Shown: positions 1 to 11,851 of the stretch, piece by piece
How the letters are laid out: the number at the start of each line of letters is the position of its first letter
Position numbering within the stretch: position 1 is the first letter of the stretch
Source: Microcyclospora pomicola
Taxonomy: Eukaryota > Ascomycota > Dothideomycetes > Capnodiales
Assembly: GCA_002786065.1 (NCBI GenBank)
Contig: NHNY01000021.1
Location: forward strand, 124,001 to 188,000
DNA length: 64,000 nucleotides
Direction: 5' to 3'
Program-made: the position numbers and the translations under genes
The notes under the pieces: model-generated
Seen by the model: the letters and a program-made list of their open reading frames with translations, nothing else
Told to the model about the DNA's origin: nothing
Database searches by the model: none

Positions 1-1598
1 TGCTCCAGCTTTCTCCGCCGCCTCGCGCTTCGCCTTCTCCTTCGCCTTGGCCGAGATCTTCAGCTTGGCGTATCGGGCCTCGTAGTTGCGCAGCATCTTC
101 CGCTGCTCCTCCGCCTGGTCGCGGAGCTTCTGCTCGCCCTCGGCCTGCTTCTCGATCTGCTGCTCGAGCTGGCGAATGCGTTCGTGCAACGCGGGGTCTG
201 GGGAGGAATCCGTCGTAGCCTTGGCGGCGCTGATGGCGGTGCCGGGACGAGCGATCATCATGCTCTGCGTCAGCGCCGCCATCGATGCGTCCTGGGCGTG
301 CGCTTCGAAGTTCGCGAGGCGGGCGGCGAGCTGCTCGAGCGTCAACTTCAGCGTGGCGTTCTCGAGGTCGAGCTCTTCGTCCGTCCGCTGTTTGCCGAAC
401 GGATTGCGTTTGTTGGAGGCCGAGAGGGTAGAGGTGCGGGTTTGGGTGGGCGACGGCGGACCGGGGACTTCGCTGGCGTCGACGAAGTCGTCTTCATCGT
501 CGCCGCCACCTCCACTCCCGGTCAGCATCGAGGGACCAGCGGCCTGAAGCCTGGCTTTGGTGATGTCGGCGTATGAGTAGGATCCGCCGCCTTGAGGGAC
601 GACGTAGAAACTCTCCGCAGGCCCGAAGCCGTGGCCCAGGGTACCCTTTTGTCGGTGCTCGTCCTCGATGGCTTTCAGTGCAGCTTTGGAAAAGTACTTT
701 TTCACGTCTGGATCGGAAGTGGAGGGCGCGGAGCGGTGCTTCGTTCGTGGGGCAATGGGTGGCTCTGGAGGAGTGTCTTCGGCTGTGAGCGGGAGTCCAG
801 CGTATGCGAGCACCGAGGAAAGTTTGGAAGCAGCCCCTGATGTCAGGCTACTGTAGAATCTGTTGAAGCCGTCGTCGTCGTCGGCTTTCTTGGCTCTTCT
901 CTGTACCCCAAGACTGGCCTGACTGTCTGTGATGGACGGCGGTATTTTGGGTGCAACCGCATTGCGGATTCTCCGATGTGACTCGGGTGAGAGTTGTCGT
1001 GCTCGTGCTTGCGCGGCTGGGGACAGTTGAGTCTTTGAAGTCTGCGGAATTCCACGACGTGATGCTATGTCTCGTGCTAAAGACGGCGAGGACTCGCGAG
1101 CCTGACTGCCTATGCGTGTCGCCGCAGGAGCCAGACCAGATGGGCTGGGAAAAGCACTTCTGGTCTTCTTCTCAGGAGACGCTGCGACCTCAGTACCCTC
1201 CCGATGAAATTGCGCTATTGACGGCAATTCGATCTGTGTGTTGTCGGCGCGAGGTTCGTCCTCTGGCACAGTTTCTTGAAGTGAAATGATTTGCGCAATC
1301 TTGGAATGCTGGTGTTCCAAGAGTCTGAGCACCCGAAGAGCCTACGATATGGATCAATAACAGCCATGTACAAATTTATATCAGTGAGTATTCATACTTC
1401 AGAGTCGTTTGTCGTTCTTGCAGCACGAGCGAAATCCCGTGCAGCGAATCGATGCTCGTCAGCGGCTCCGCTCCAGTGAGTCTGTTGCGTCTCATCGGCT
1501 GCTTTACGAGCATGTGTATGAGCCTGCTGGATATCAGACGAGCTGTCTTCGTCTCAAGTTCGAGTACTTACGCTCGTTAGTGGCGCAACCTCAGCCAT
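1..1598 (-). CDS. MIT-domain protein, Atg38-like (3' end outside window)
   Basis: Three exons on the minus strand: 1598-1572, 1526-1398 and 1341 to the window edge, giving 499 residues before the sequence runs out. Donors are GTAAGT and GTATGA and acceptors CAG and TAG; all joins keep frame. Residues about 10-60 form an MIT-type three-helix bundle (QAHTHARKAADET, then ALRVLRLLEHQH). A central block holds FNRFYSS, LSSVLAYAGLPL and ESFYVVPQGG with SYADI, patterns I associate with filamentous-fungal Atg38-type MIT proteins, which support the autophagy PI3-kinase complex I. After NPFGK a long charged coiled coil (residues about 360-499) continues past the edge. The MIT domain is well supported; the Atg38 assignment is from memory of the family. 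An ESCRT-linked MIT protein is the alternative. Confidence 0.6.
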
Positions 1599-2321
1599 GT
1601 TAACGGCGAGCTTTGTGGATGCTCAGACTAGATCTTCTTTGAACTCAGATCGTAACGGAAGTGCAGTCTCGCTCATACGAGACTCGGAGAGTACGATTCG
1701 GAAAGTATCAGAAAGTCGTAGATGGAATCGATAGCCATATGACACGCTTCGAAGTTCCTGTCAGCAGGCATCCACCAAGCAAGTCAGACAATCTGGTGAC
1801 GAGTACAAATGATGTCTACGGGGTTCGTTCATCGCCGATTAGCATGGGTTGCGAAGACTGTATCACGGGCGCAGTGCTACTCAAGGAGATGCTTTAATGT
1901 CTACAATATACCCTGAAGCCGTAAGCAAGGTAAGCTCGTCAGAGGTCGCCATGCGTTCGGACGACTAGCGCCGGAATTTAGCCTACGCGACACTGATCCA
2001 AGATCTGCCACTTTGCCCGCTTCTACTCGATCTTCACGATCGTCAATCATCTTACAGACCTGTGCGGAGCTTCGACTACTGCTCCAGACGGGGCAATGAC
2101 TGAGCAGCTGGACAGGTCAGCCATTGGACACGTTCAAGCTATGGAGGCTTCACGATACTAGTCCGGGCGAAATAAAGGCGCGCAAGCTTCAAGTCGCGAA
2201 ACAGGCCTACAATCTGCGAGATCACGGCTACGGCGTGCAAGCAGATATTTTGCATCCGCAACAATAACTTGACCAAGGCACCAAAGTGATCGAGGTCCGC
2301 TCGGGGCTCTGTCGTGGCACC
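1599..2321. promoter_or_regulatory. Divergent intergenic region
   Basis: 723 bp between the start codons of the minus-strand MIT protein and the plus-strand GRAM-VASt protein, so it must hold both promoters and 5' leaders. No convincing coding sequence, RNA gene or repeat is visible. Confidence 0.4.
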
Positions 2322-5300
2322 ATGCCTGCGTCTGAACAGTCAGACACATCTTCAGCGCGATTGGGAGCTACCTTGTCCAAATTGCGCCGCAACAGGAATC
2401 GTGGCAGCATATCTACCGGCTCGGTGAACGAGAGTTCTAATGATGATGATACAGAAGGAGGTGGAGGGCTGCTCTCAACAGTTGATGCGGCCATCAGCAG
2501 AGTCAAAGACCGCACCAGTAGACGGTCCCACGACGATCGTAGGCCCGGTGACGACAACACAAGCGTTACGCGATCTCGCCTTACCAGCCTTGTCCCTGGA
2601 CGTAGGCGCAGGTCGTCGCGAGGAAGTCTTTTCGACGACGAGCGTAGGACCAGTCTACCGTCAAGCAATGGTGCGCCTTCGCCAATGCGCAACGAGTCCC
2701 AGATTTCGCTGGGCCTGGATGACAGTGGCCGCAGCAGTCTAATGACCGACGGCGATCATTCTGATGATGGGTAAGTCCACTCTCCTTGCCAATCCCCTGC
2801 CAGCGAGACCGCATCTGTAATCGCAGTATCCCCTCGGAGCGCATGTGACTGCAGCAAAATGCGGCGTATGCTTGTCAGGGAACAAGCTGTTTCTTCGAAG
2901 ACGTACACGCTGGCGTGGCTCCCGCTAAACTTCCACGCTCGGACCCCCGGAACAACATGGCTGTTCAGTCAGCACTCAGCTCCACCTTGTCAGCGCCATT
3001 ATCATATCAGCCCACATCGGCACCACATCTAGGCATTCGGTTGCGCATTGGTGGCTGTGGCAGTTCGACGCGATTCCGTATTGATTCCTTGACATTCATT
3101 TTCATCTTACCTGCCTCAATGCCCAGCTGTTTCGGAGACTTGGTGCTTATTCGTGGTTTTCTTGGTTGACCATTACTGAAATCGCAGCAAGCCGATTCGA
3201 CCCTCTCTTTCACCTCGCAATTCTCACGCCGGGTACTTGACCCTTTCGTCGCCTGAGATAAGTGTACGGGCACAAACGACACTCACCGAGGACAGCTCTC
3301 CAACGGATCCTGACGAAGTTATCACCATTCCTCCCAACGTTCCACACATCGTCGAGCCTGAGGGTCAGGACCCTTCAAGCTCGACCGTTCCTTCAACACG
3401 ACGTAGTCGCTCGCCCGCTGGCAAGTTGAAAGGTGCATTCGTGCGCAAGAAAAGCAATAGTAGCGGCGACAGTGATCAGGCTCCACTCGGGAGCAGCGCT
3501 TCTGGAGGACTGGGTGGTCTGTTCAGGGCAGGAAGTCGGAGGAATAGCATCAGTCCGCAAGGTACAAGCGATGTCGGATCAGTGGAAGTGAAGTCGGAGG
3601 ATATCAAAACGTCTGAGAACATTGCTCACGCCGAAGGCCAGCCCGCTCCGCACCAGCAGCGACCTGAGACGCCCCAGCAGCGAGGCAGACCTGCAGTATT
3701 CACCGGCCCCACCCCATCGACACCTCCGAACCTCATAGCCACGCCGAAGACCCTGGTCACGCCTCCTACACCTGTCGAGGCAAACGCCCCCACTTTCGCC
3801 CAGAGAATCTTCGCATCGCCAACAAAAGCCTCTCCATCGTCTTTGACTGGTCCCACATCGAGCTCGACGGACAGCATACGGCACCGCAGAGCACAATCTG
3901 CGAACCTTCCTAGCAAGCTTTCTCAGTCAGTTGCACCACCACTTACACCACATGTAGAAGAGGCAAAAACTCCTGGAGGCACACTAACTCAGCCAACAAA
4001 CGCAAGTGGCTTTTTCACCTCTTTCTTCTCAGCTGCACAGAAAGCTGCCGATCAGCTGAGCACGAACATAACATCTTCGGTTGGTCAAGGGAGTAAGGGG
4101 AAACCAGGGACAAGCAAGGCGCAGAACGAGCAGAGTGGTGGGAATCTTGTTGCTAGTGGCACAGACCAGCACGGCGAAAGGACGGACGCGGAACAGCGGC
4201 CTCGTGCTGTGGACACGCTTGGCAAGGGAGAGCTTAGTCTCAGCCATCTGGGCATTGATACAGCCTATGATACCAGTCCGATGAGCTCGATGATCAACCT
4301 GCCTCAGGCAGACGCACAGGCTCATGTTGAGGATGCTACACGGAAAGATGAGGAAGAGGCAGCCACCCGTGCGGTCTCGATGGCATATGAGAAGCCAGGT
4401 CCGGCAGGGATAAGTCAGCCCATTAGCAGGCCCCAATCTATCTCGTCGAACGATCGCCTAACATTAGCGGACCATCCAACTTCGCCACCAAGAGCTGCGG
4501 ATCTCACTACGCTTGCGAGATCAGGGAGTGTCCGTAGTAAGCTCAGTAACAGGCAGCGCCGGCATAGAGGCAGCTCCGCTACAGTTGCGACTACGACATC
4601 CAACTCGATCGCGGCAGCGCTACAGTCTACCACAGCTGGACTATCGAATTTGTCCGCGCATGGAGCCGGTCATCGTCTGACTGGATTTGCTGTGGCAAGC
4701 AGTAAACGCAACAAGGACTTCCATCAGTTATTTCGAAGTGTGCCGGAGGACGACTACCTCATCGAAGACTACAGCGCGGCGCTTCAACGAGACATCTTGT
4801 TGCACGGCAGACTTTACGTCTCTGAAGGACATGTCTGCTTCTCCAGCAACATTCTTGGATGGGTAACGAACCTGATAATATCATTTGACGAAGTGGTTTC
4901 GGTGGAGAAGAAGAATACCGCTGTTATTTTTCCCAACGCAATAGTGATTCAAACATTGCAAGCGCGCAACACCTTTGCCAGCTTCGTCGCCAGAGATTCA
5001 ACGTACGAGTTGTTGATCGGGATCTGGAAGATCAGCCATCCAAATCTGAAGAGCTCTCTCAACGGCGTGACATTGGATGACGCTGGCACGGGCGACAAAA
5101 CTGTGCGTACCGATCCTGAAGGTTCAGATGCGGAAACAGTGGATAGCTCTGATAACGACGTATACGACGAGGACGACGATGAAGACGTCGGCAGTTTCAC
5201 CGACACAGGTTTTGCGGCGAGCACAGCAGGAAGCGATGTTGGAGACCCGGCGCTCAGCCGTAAGCCGTCTGCAGCGCCTCTCGGAAACACTCCTCCGTCG

Positions 5301-6551
5301 AATGGCTTGACGCCAAAAGGTCTTGAGAACAGCGATACCGCTGTTATCAGTGCTGCTGCAACAACCGACTTTCCTGGTCCACCAACCCACGCGCCAACGG
5401 AATGTTCGGAGACTGCAGAACACTACAATCGGCCACTCACAGATACTGTGATCAATGCTCCCTTGGGCAAAGTCTATGCTTTGATGTTTGGTACCGGTTC
5501 TGGAGCTTTCATGCGCAAGTGGCTTGTCGACGAGGAAAAGTCACGAGAGCTCAATTATGTCGACGACAAGACTGGACTTGATGATGATCACAAGACTTTC
5601 ACCTTTGACTACATCAAACCTCTGTATAATTCAGTTGGTCCCAAACAAACAAAATGCATTACGACCAACACACTCCTGGCCTACGATCTGACCAAAGCAG
5701 TATCGATCGACTGCAGCACACAGACACCAGACGTGCCCAGTGGCAACGTTTTCACGACCAAAACAAGATATTGCCTGATGTGGGGCCCGAATAACTCAAC
5801 ACGACTGATTGCAAGCTGCACGATCGAATGGACAGGCAAGAGTTGGCTGAAAGGTTGGTAGATGATGCTACTGTTGATTTTCGTCTCTAACAGCTTGACA
5901 GGTCCTATCGAGAAGGGTGCGAATGACGGCCAACTCGGCTACATCAAGAGCATTGTTGCGGCCATTGAAGCTGTCGTGACCACCAGGTCAGCATCAAAAG
6001 GTGTGGCCAGGAAAGGCAAACGAAAGGGCAAGAAGGGCGATCTGGACGCGAAGGAAGCAAGCTCGCAACGAGCTACTGTCGTTGCCGAAACGCAATCGAA
6101 TTGGGGCATGTTCGAGCTTTTGCGAGGTCCTCTGGATCCGATCGTATCGCTGCTCAAGCCGTTTCTGTCCTCGCAGATCATCATCGCTGTTCTTCTCCTA
6201 CTGCTGGCCTACAACTGGTTTCGCTCTCCACGCTCCGGCTCACAGGTCGGTTTCTCCAGCAGCTACCAACACATTGATCGCGGACTGATCTATGAGGACC
6301 TCTGGCGAAGAGAGGAAAGCGAGCTTTGGGAGTGGCTGGAAGATCGTGTCGGTTTGGACGGTATCTACGCCTCTCGTGAGCAGCGCGAACGCCAGAAAGC
6401 ATCCACCTCGAGGGCCATGGGTAAGAAGCTCGAAGCGGAACAGATGAGTCAGCGGCAGATGGACGACGCGATCCAGGTCACCGAAGAGCGGTTGCTCGCG
6501 CTGAAAGACGCCGTGCAGCGAAAGAAGGACAAGCAGATTCCCGCAATCTAA
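2322..6551 (+). CDS. GRAM-VASt sterol transfer protein (Lam/Ltc/Ysp2 family)
   Basis: Exons 2322-2770, 3188-5853 and 5902-6551 give about 1254 residues. The first intron (417 bp) is long for this window. The joins restore G-KPIRPSL and WLKG-PIEKGANDG. The N-terminal half is low-complexity, Ser/Arg/Pro-rich and probably disordered. A GRAM domain lies at about residues 660-770 (DFHQLFRSVPEDDYLIEDY to LLIGIWKISHP). A VASt (StART-like) domain lies at about 895-1085, from HYNRPLTDTVINAPLG to the conserved WTGKSWLKG. A membrane segment (IIIAVLLLLLAYNWF) is at about 1130-1147, followed by a C-terminal coiled coil. This order matches the ER-anchored Lam/Ltc proteins that move sterol between ER and plasma membrane at contact sites. 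ATG 2322 is the first methionine in frame. Confidence 0.9.
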
Positions 6552-6912
6552 CGAAGACGTGAAACGATCATTGGAACAGCTTATTCCATTCCGGAGAAAT
6601 CAAGATGTTCTCGAAACCTCTTTTGTACATATCGTCTCTATAATTGAAGCGTTCTCGTTTCTCGGGCCTACTCAACATATTTCTATGTCCTACTCATATC
6701 ATGATCTACCGCCACACGGGATGACGAACATGCTGAATCGTGGCGGGCTGTCGAAGTACAGCTAGACATACTGTGACTTCCGATGCCTGAAGCCGGGATT
6801 GCGTAAGATTACAGCGATAAGGTTGTCGATTTACTTGGCTTTCGCTCGTATTGTGCTGCTATAAATGTCATCATTGTAACTACTACAGTCAAGGTCCACC
6901 ATTCTGCAAGAT
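6552..6912. other. Convergent 3' intergenic region
   Basis: 361 bp between two convergent genes. AT-rich, consistent with two 3' untranslated regions; nothing else is seen. Confidence 0.4.
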
Positions 6913-8167
6913 TTAGTCACTGTGGTCATCGGCTATACTCGTCTCAACCCCTTCCTCGACATGGTCGACGTGCTCTTGTTCAGAACGCTCTGCCTCAATG
7001 TCTGGACTGACCTCTTGACTTCCTTCGTGCTGGCAACTGGAACTCACCAATCTCAACGCCTGGCCCAGAGACCTACCCGCCATGTCTTGGCAATCGCGAT
7101 CTTCCGCAAGTATCTGCGCGATCGCTGCCTTTTCCAAGCGTTCGAGTTCCTTCCTCTGCTTCTTGAAGTCCTTGATAGTCGTACTGATCTTGGTCTCTAG
7201 GAGGTCTTTGTTACGCTTCAGATCCTCGACCGCGGAGTTCGTCTCACGGCGAATATCTGCGATGGTGGTGAATGTGACATCGTCCCTGAGGAGCTTACAC
7301 AGGCACTCGGCGTCAAACATGAAGTGCTCGACTCGGCTCGCAGTGATCGGCAAGCGGTGCACGGCTGTGTGTCTGATATGGTTCATGGAATCTAGAATGT
7401 CGTCGAATGATCTACCCATCCCCTCCAGATCGCCTTGAGGGATGATGAGCTTGTGCTTGCTGAGGAACTTCGACCAGATGTTCAGCTCGACTGCTTCAGC
7501 GCAGCCCCATGCGTTGGCGTCCATGGCATCGCGTAGGTTCTTGCTCCCGAAGTCGTAGCAGGCTTCTTCAAGGATCCTCTGCACATCATTGAGCAGTCTG
7601 TGTTGAGCCCATAGCGGTAGATAGACTGGGTACAGGGACGGTGTAGTACGAGTCGTCTTCGAGTCGACCTGCTTGCTACCTGAAGCTACGCAATTGTTAT
7701 CGCGAAAGATCGCTATGTTGCATACTACGGAAGTCAGGACCGGAGAACGACATACCGACAACAACTTCTTGACGGGACACTGGCGGTCCCGCGTCTATAA
7801 CAGTCTTCTTGCCCTTATCAATGGCTCCATCCTCGACAAGTTTGAAAGCGTTTGCCTCCGACTTCGCCGCCTCGACCTCAAACGCTGCACGTTCTGCACT
7901 TTGAGCTGGCGAGACTTCAAAGACCTCGGGGAAGCGGATCTTAGCCTGCAGAGTTGAATGATAAACCCCTTCGTCGAGAAGAGTCTTCGCGACCTGGCAT
8001 ATGCTGTCCGCTCCATGCTCTTGTACAAGAGCCTTGACCTCAGATGAAGCTTCCGCTTTGATGAGTCGCTCTCTGATACGCTTCACCTTCATCTGTCTTT
8101 CCGCTGGCATGAACTCATGTCGTAGGGCCAGATACACCAGTCTCTGGTCAGGGGGGTTCTTCGGCAT
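6913..8167 (-). CDS. Hypothetical fungal protein with central coiled coil
   Basis: Two exons, 8167-7756 and 7679-6913, give 392 residues; the 76-bp intron has GTATGT donor and CAG acceptor and the join reads VVVGSKQV. The N-terminus (MPKNPPDQRLVYLALRHEF, then MKVKRIRERLIKAEAS) looks like a fungal-specific conserved opening. Residues about 290-350 are a charged helical coiled coil (DLKRNKDLLETKISTTIKDF), and the tail is acidic. There is no signal peptide, membrane segment or catalytic motif. Function not recognised. It shares a 689-bp divergent promoter region with the downstream ketoacyl synthase gene. Confidence 0.7.
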
Positions 8168-8856
8168 TGTTAGATGGCCTTCGTGGGTACAACTTGAGGA
8201 TCTTTTGCGATAGAAAGCTCGCGCGAAGTTAGTATTACACGTCCATGTGCGCGTCCGAACTGTTATCATCCTGCCCAGATCGTCGAGCGATGATCTGTAT
8301 CGTTCGCCTTTGCTGTATTGTACCGTGCAGCGAGCGGGGAAGATACATGTATGACAGGGATGGGACTTTATTACAAGCACCACTGGGATGTCTCCCCCTA
8401 CGTTCGGGATATGGCATGATTTACTCTATCACAGGGATGCGCTGTTGGAGGTGGCGTGATCATTGTCAAGGACCGACGAGTTGGCTGCAGTCGTGGGACT
8501 ATACCAAATTCTTAGCACTGGGTGGCATGAATGAAGTCGTTCAAATCAGCTTAGCCAGTCCTCTCGCGCATTTGGATGAGCATACGACAGATGCAGAGCT
8601 TTCCCTCAGGAGAATAGGCGCAGCTCGGTGTTCGATAGATATGTATCTTTCGATGAAACATGTCAGTAAATCTATAGGTTTGTGATGAATGTAGTGATCG
8701 GGTTTCGAATATTTTAGGTTCCGTAGTGTCAACAACATGCTCCGTGCGATCAGACGTTGGATATTCTACTCTATTCAATATCATCGCGAACATGTCTGGA
8801 TGCACATGCAACACAATTCTTCTAACAAGGACAGTTCCTGAGATAATGTATCTGCA
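8168..8856. promoter_or_regulatory. Divergent intergenic region
   Basis: 689 bp between start codons of the hypothetical protein (minus) and cem1 (plus). Short open frames here lack coding character. Nothing specific is recognised. Confidence 0.4.
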
Positions 8857-10256
8857 ATGCGCAGAGTCGTGGTCACTGGTTTAGGTGCAGTGACGCCTCT
8901 CGGCGCGGGGATCAAGCATACATGGCGACGCCTCCTGGAGTCTGAGAGCGGGCTGGTAAGCACTTCGATCAAAGGCCAGCAATTCGACACGCTCCCAAGT
9001 CGCGTCGCTGGATTGGTACCCCAGGGACGACGCGAAGATGGATGCTGGCAAGCCAAAGACCGGCTGTCCGCTAGTCATGAGCGACAGATGGCCCTCTTCG
9101 CACAATATGCGATCGTATCGGCACAGGAAGCACTAGATGATGCTGGCTGGCATCCTACCAAGCGTAAAGACCTCGAAGCCACTGGCGTGACGATCGGATC
9201 GGGCATTGGGAATCTAGACGAGGCTTACAGTACCTCCGTCGCATTCCACGAAGGAGGCTATCGCAAAGTGTCGCCGTTGTTTGTGCCCAGACTGCTCATC
9301 AATCTGGCTGCTGGACACATCTCGATCCGCCACGGCTTCAAAGGACCAAACCACGCTGCGACTACCGCATGTACTACAGGTCTACACGCCATCGGCGATG
9401 CTTCGCGCTTGATAGCATTCGGAGATGCTGATGTGATGGTGGCGGGCGGAGCAGAGTCCTGCATTCATCCGCTGGCTGTCGCCGGCTTCGCCAGAGCAAG
9501 GAGTCTGGCTACAGACTGGAATGATGACCCAAAGTCAGCCTCGAGACCATTTGATCGTGATCGAGGAGGGTTCGTGATTGGAGAAGGGGCAGGTGTCGTT
9601 GTTCTTGAGGTGAGATATCTAGCTTCTCATCAATTGCGGTACGAATGCTTATGCAAATCGTAGGAACTCGAACATGCCAGAGCGCGAAAGGCGGATATCT
9701 ACGCAGAAGTTAAAGGATATGGCTTGTCGTCAGATGCCTACCATATGACCGCGCCAAAGGAAGATGGCGAAGGCGCGTTTCTGGCTATGCGGCACGCCCT
9801 ACGACATGCACAACTCAAGCCTGAAGATATTGACTATGTCAACGCTCATGCAACCTCTACCAAGCTTGGAGACGCTGCCGAAAACACAGCCATCAAGAGG
9901 CTTCTCCTAGGCGATCATGGCAGACGGAAGGCTTCCGACCTTAACATCAGTAGCACGAAAGGCGCCATTGGACATCTGCTTGGAGCAGCAGGAGCCGTGG
10001 AAGCAATATTCGCAATGCTATCCGTCCACCAAGTCTGTCCATATCCTTTCTCATCCCAATGGGCTCCATCCGCTAACATGTGCAGGATGTGCTACCCCCC
10101 ACGCTTAACCTTGACAACCCTGGCGATCCTTCCAAAGACTTCGACTGCAATTATGTCCCCAGAACCGCACAGAAACATCAAGTCCACGCAGCGTTGACGA
10201 ACAGTTTTGGATTTGGCGGGACGAACGCCAGTCTTTGTCTCGCAAAATATGTGTAG
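8857..10256 (+). CDS. cem1: 3-oxoacyl-[acyl-carrier-protein] synthase, mitochondrial type II FAS (Cem1-like)
   Basis: Exons 8857-9609, 9664-10032 and 10086-10256 give 430 residues. Splicing restores [15 protein letters not shown] and [16 protein letters not shown]. It is a thiolase-fold condensing enzyme of the KAS II/FabF class. The catalytic triad is visible: Cys172 in TTACTTG, His313 in NAHATST and His355 in [12 protein letters not shown], with the C-terminal [11 protein letters not shown] loop. It elongates acyl-ACP with malonyl-ACP in mitochondrial fatty acid synthesis, which supplies octanoyl-ACP for lipoate. The start [16 protein letters not shown] sits right on the fold and resembles the yeast Cem1 start, so no obvious cleavable presequence is present. 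The second intron donor GTCTGT is weak, but the join is exact. Confidence 0.93.
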
Positions 10257-10558
10257 GGTGTCCTGCTGGTTTGTACGCAGCGATTTGGCCGGGACTACCC
10301 CGCAGCAACCACAGCAATATGACCCACCACGTCCACTACGGTTGTCAACCTCAACGAAAAGCAATGAGGCATGGTATTGCAAAGACTCTTTCGTGCAAAC
10401 AAATATATGGAGTTGGTACTGCTGCGGTTGTCCAGCCCTGTGATGACCCAAGCAGAATACTGGCAGTCGTGTTTATCTGGAGAATCCCTTACAGGTGTGC
10501 TGAAAATCGGCTGGAGCAATCACATCTTCGTCTCCGTGCAGCTTGATGCATCTGCGCG
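10257..10558. other. Tandem intergenic region
   Basis: 302 bp between the cem1 stop and the nickel transporter start. It presumably holds the cem1 3' UTR and the transporter promoter; no other feature is seen. Confidence 0.35.
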
Positions 10559-11851
10559 ATGGCGGACAACTATGAAAGAACTCCCTTCCTGGACCGAGTA
10601 CGGACCAAAGCAGAGGTGTTGCATCAACAAATACCATGGATACGACGCTTACCAGGACCAGCCATTGCCATCGTCGTCTGCGTGGCACTTGTCAACATTT
10701 TGGTTTGGATCGCCTGTGGGATAGTGCTGTCCTATCATCCAGCCTTGGCCACCACTGCGGTCCTGGCCTACACACTTGGACTTCGCCATGCACTGGACGC
10801 AGACCATATCTCAGCCATCGATCTGATGACCAGACGACTGGTCGCGTCCGGAAAACGCCCTGTCACAGTCGGCACGTTCTTCTCTCTCGGCCACTCGACC
10901 ATTGTCATCATCACCTCGATCTTGGTTGCTGCCAGCTCGGCAGCAATCTCCGACCGTTTCGGCCGCTTCTCTCACATCGGCGGCATCATCGGCTCGTCCA
11001 TCTCTGCCGCGTTTCTGATCCTTCTCGGCATCATGAACGCCTACATCTTCTACAAGCTCTTGCAACAACTCCGCGCCGCCATCGCCATGCCCATCGGGCA
11101 GGAGTCTCTCGACTTCCAATTCCAGGGTGGCGGGTGCATGATGGCGATGCTGAAGAGCATGTTCCGGCTCGTGGACCGGCCGTGGAAGATGTATCCGCTC
11201 GGCGTGCTGTTTGGGCTGGGCTTCGACACGTCGTCGGAGATCGCGCTGCTGGGCATCTCCTCGATCGAAGCCGCGCAAGGCACGTCCATCTGGCTGATCC
11301 TGCTGTTCCCCGTGCTCTTCACCGCGGGCATGTGTCTGCTCGACACCTTCGACGGCGCCGCCATGATGAGCCTGTACACGTCCGCGCGCCTCGCCAAGGA
11401 CGCCATCGCCGTCCTCTACTACCAATGTGTCCTGACCGCCATCACCGTTGCCGTCGCGCTCGTCATCGGCGTGCTCCAGCTGCTCACCCTCGTGCTGAAC
11501 GTCGACCCGCGCCTTTCTGGCCGCTTCTGGGACGGCGTCCAGGTCGCCGGCGACCATTACGACATCATCGGCGGCGCCATCTGCGGCTCCTTCATCGTCC
11601 TCGGCGCGCTGTCGGTGCTGCTGTACGCGCCGTGGCGTCGTCGTATCGATCGCCACCGATCATTGCCGGAAGATCCTGGCGTCGATGGATCCACCTCCTT
11701 TGAGCGCATGGCGCTTGCCGACGATGAAGTCTTAGACGGAGGCGAAGGACTATCCCTACAGCCTGTCCTGTACGCGTCAGAGTCGAAGTCCACCGCCGCG
11801 GTCGTCGAGATCCGCCAACCAGTCGTCACTGCGTCGACCCACGAAGTCTGA
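10559..11851 (+). CDS. High-affinity nickel/cobalt transporter (NiCoT family)
   Basis: Single exon, 430 residues. The NiCoT signature HX4DH is present as RHALDADHI (His77, Asp82, His83) in the second membrane segment. The other family motifs also appear: FFSLGHSTIV, LGFDTSSEIALL and TAGMCLLDTFDGA. About eight hydrophobic segments span residues 35-365, with an acidic, Ser-rich cytosolic tail. The family imports Ni2+ (for urease) or Co2+ at the plasma membrane by a metal-coordinating path through helix 2. Length and motif order are normal. The coding region is much more GC-biased at third positions than its flanks, which creates long antisense open frames without meaning. Confidence 0.95.
   Translation: MADNYERTPFLDRVRTKAEVLHQQIPWIRRLPGPAIAIVVCVALVNILVWIACGIVLSYHPALATTAVLAYTLGLRHALDADHISAIDLMTRRLVASGKRPVTVGTFFSLGHSTIVIITSILVAASSAAISDRFGRFSHIGGIIGSSISAAFLILLGIMNAYIFYKLLQQLRAAIAMPIGQESLDFQFQGGGCMMAMLKSMFRLVDRPWKMYPLGVLFGLGFDTSSEIALLGISSIEAAQGTSIWLILLFPVLFTAGMCLLDTFDGAAMMSLYTSARLAKDAIAVLYYQCVLTAITVAVALVIGVLQLLTLVLNVDPRLSGRFWDGVQVAGDHYDIIGGAICGSFIVLGALSVLLYAPWRRRIDRHRSLPEDPGVDGSTSFERMALADDEVLDGGEGLSLQPVLYASESKSTAAVVEIRQPVVTASTHEV

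Noticed and set aside
10636-11703. Long open frames on both strands (355 and 281 codons)
   Set aside because: They overlap the nickel transporter, whose motifs are unmistakable; Arg/His-rich shadows caused by GC-biased third positions.
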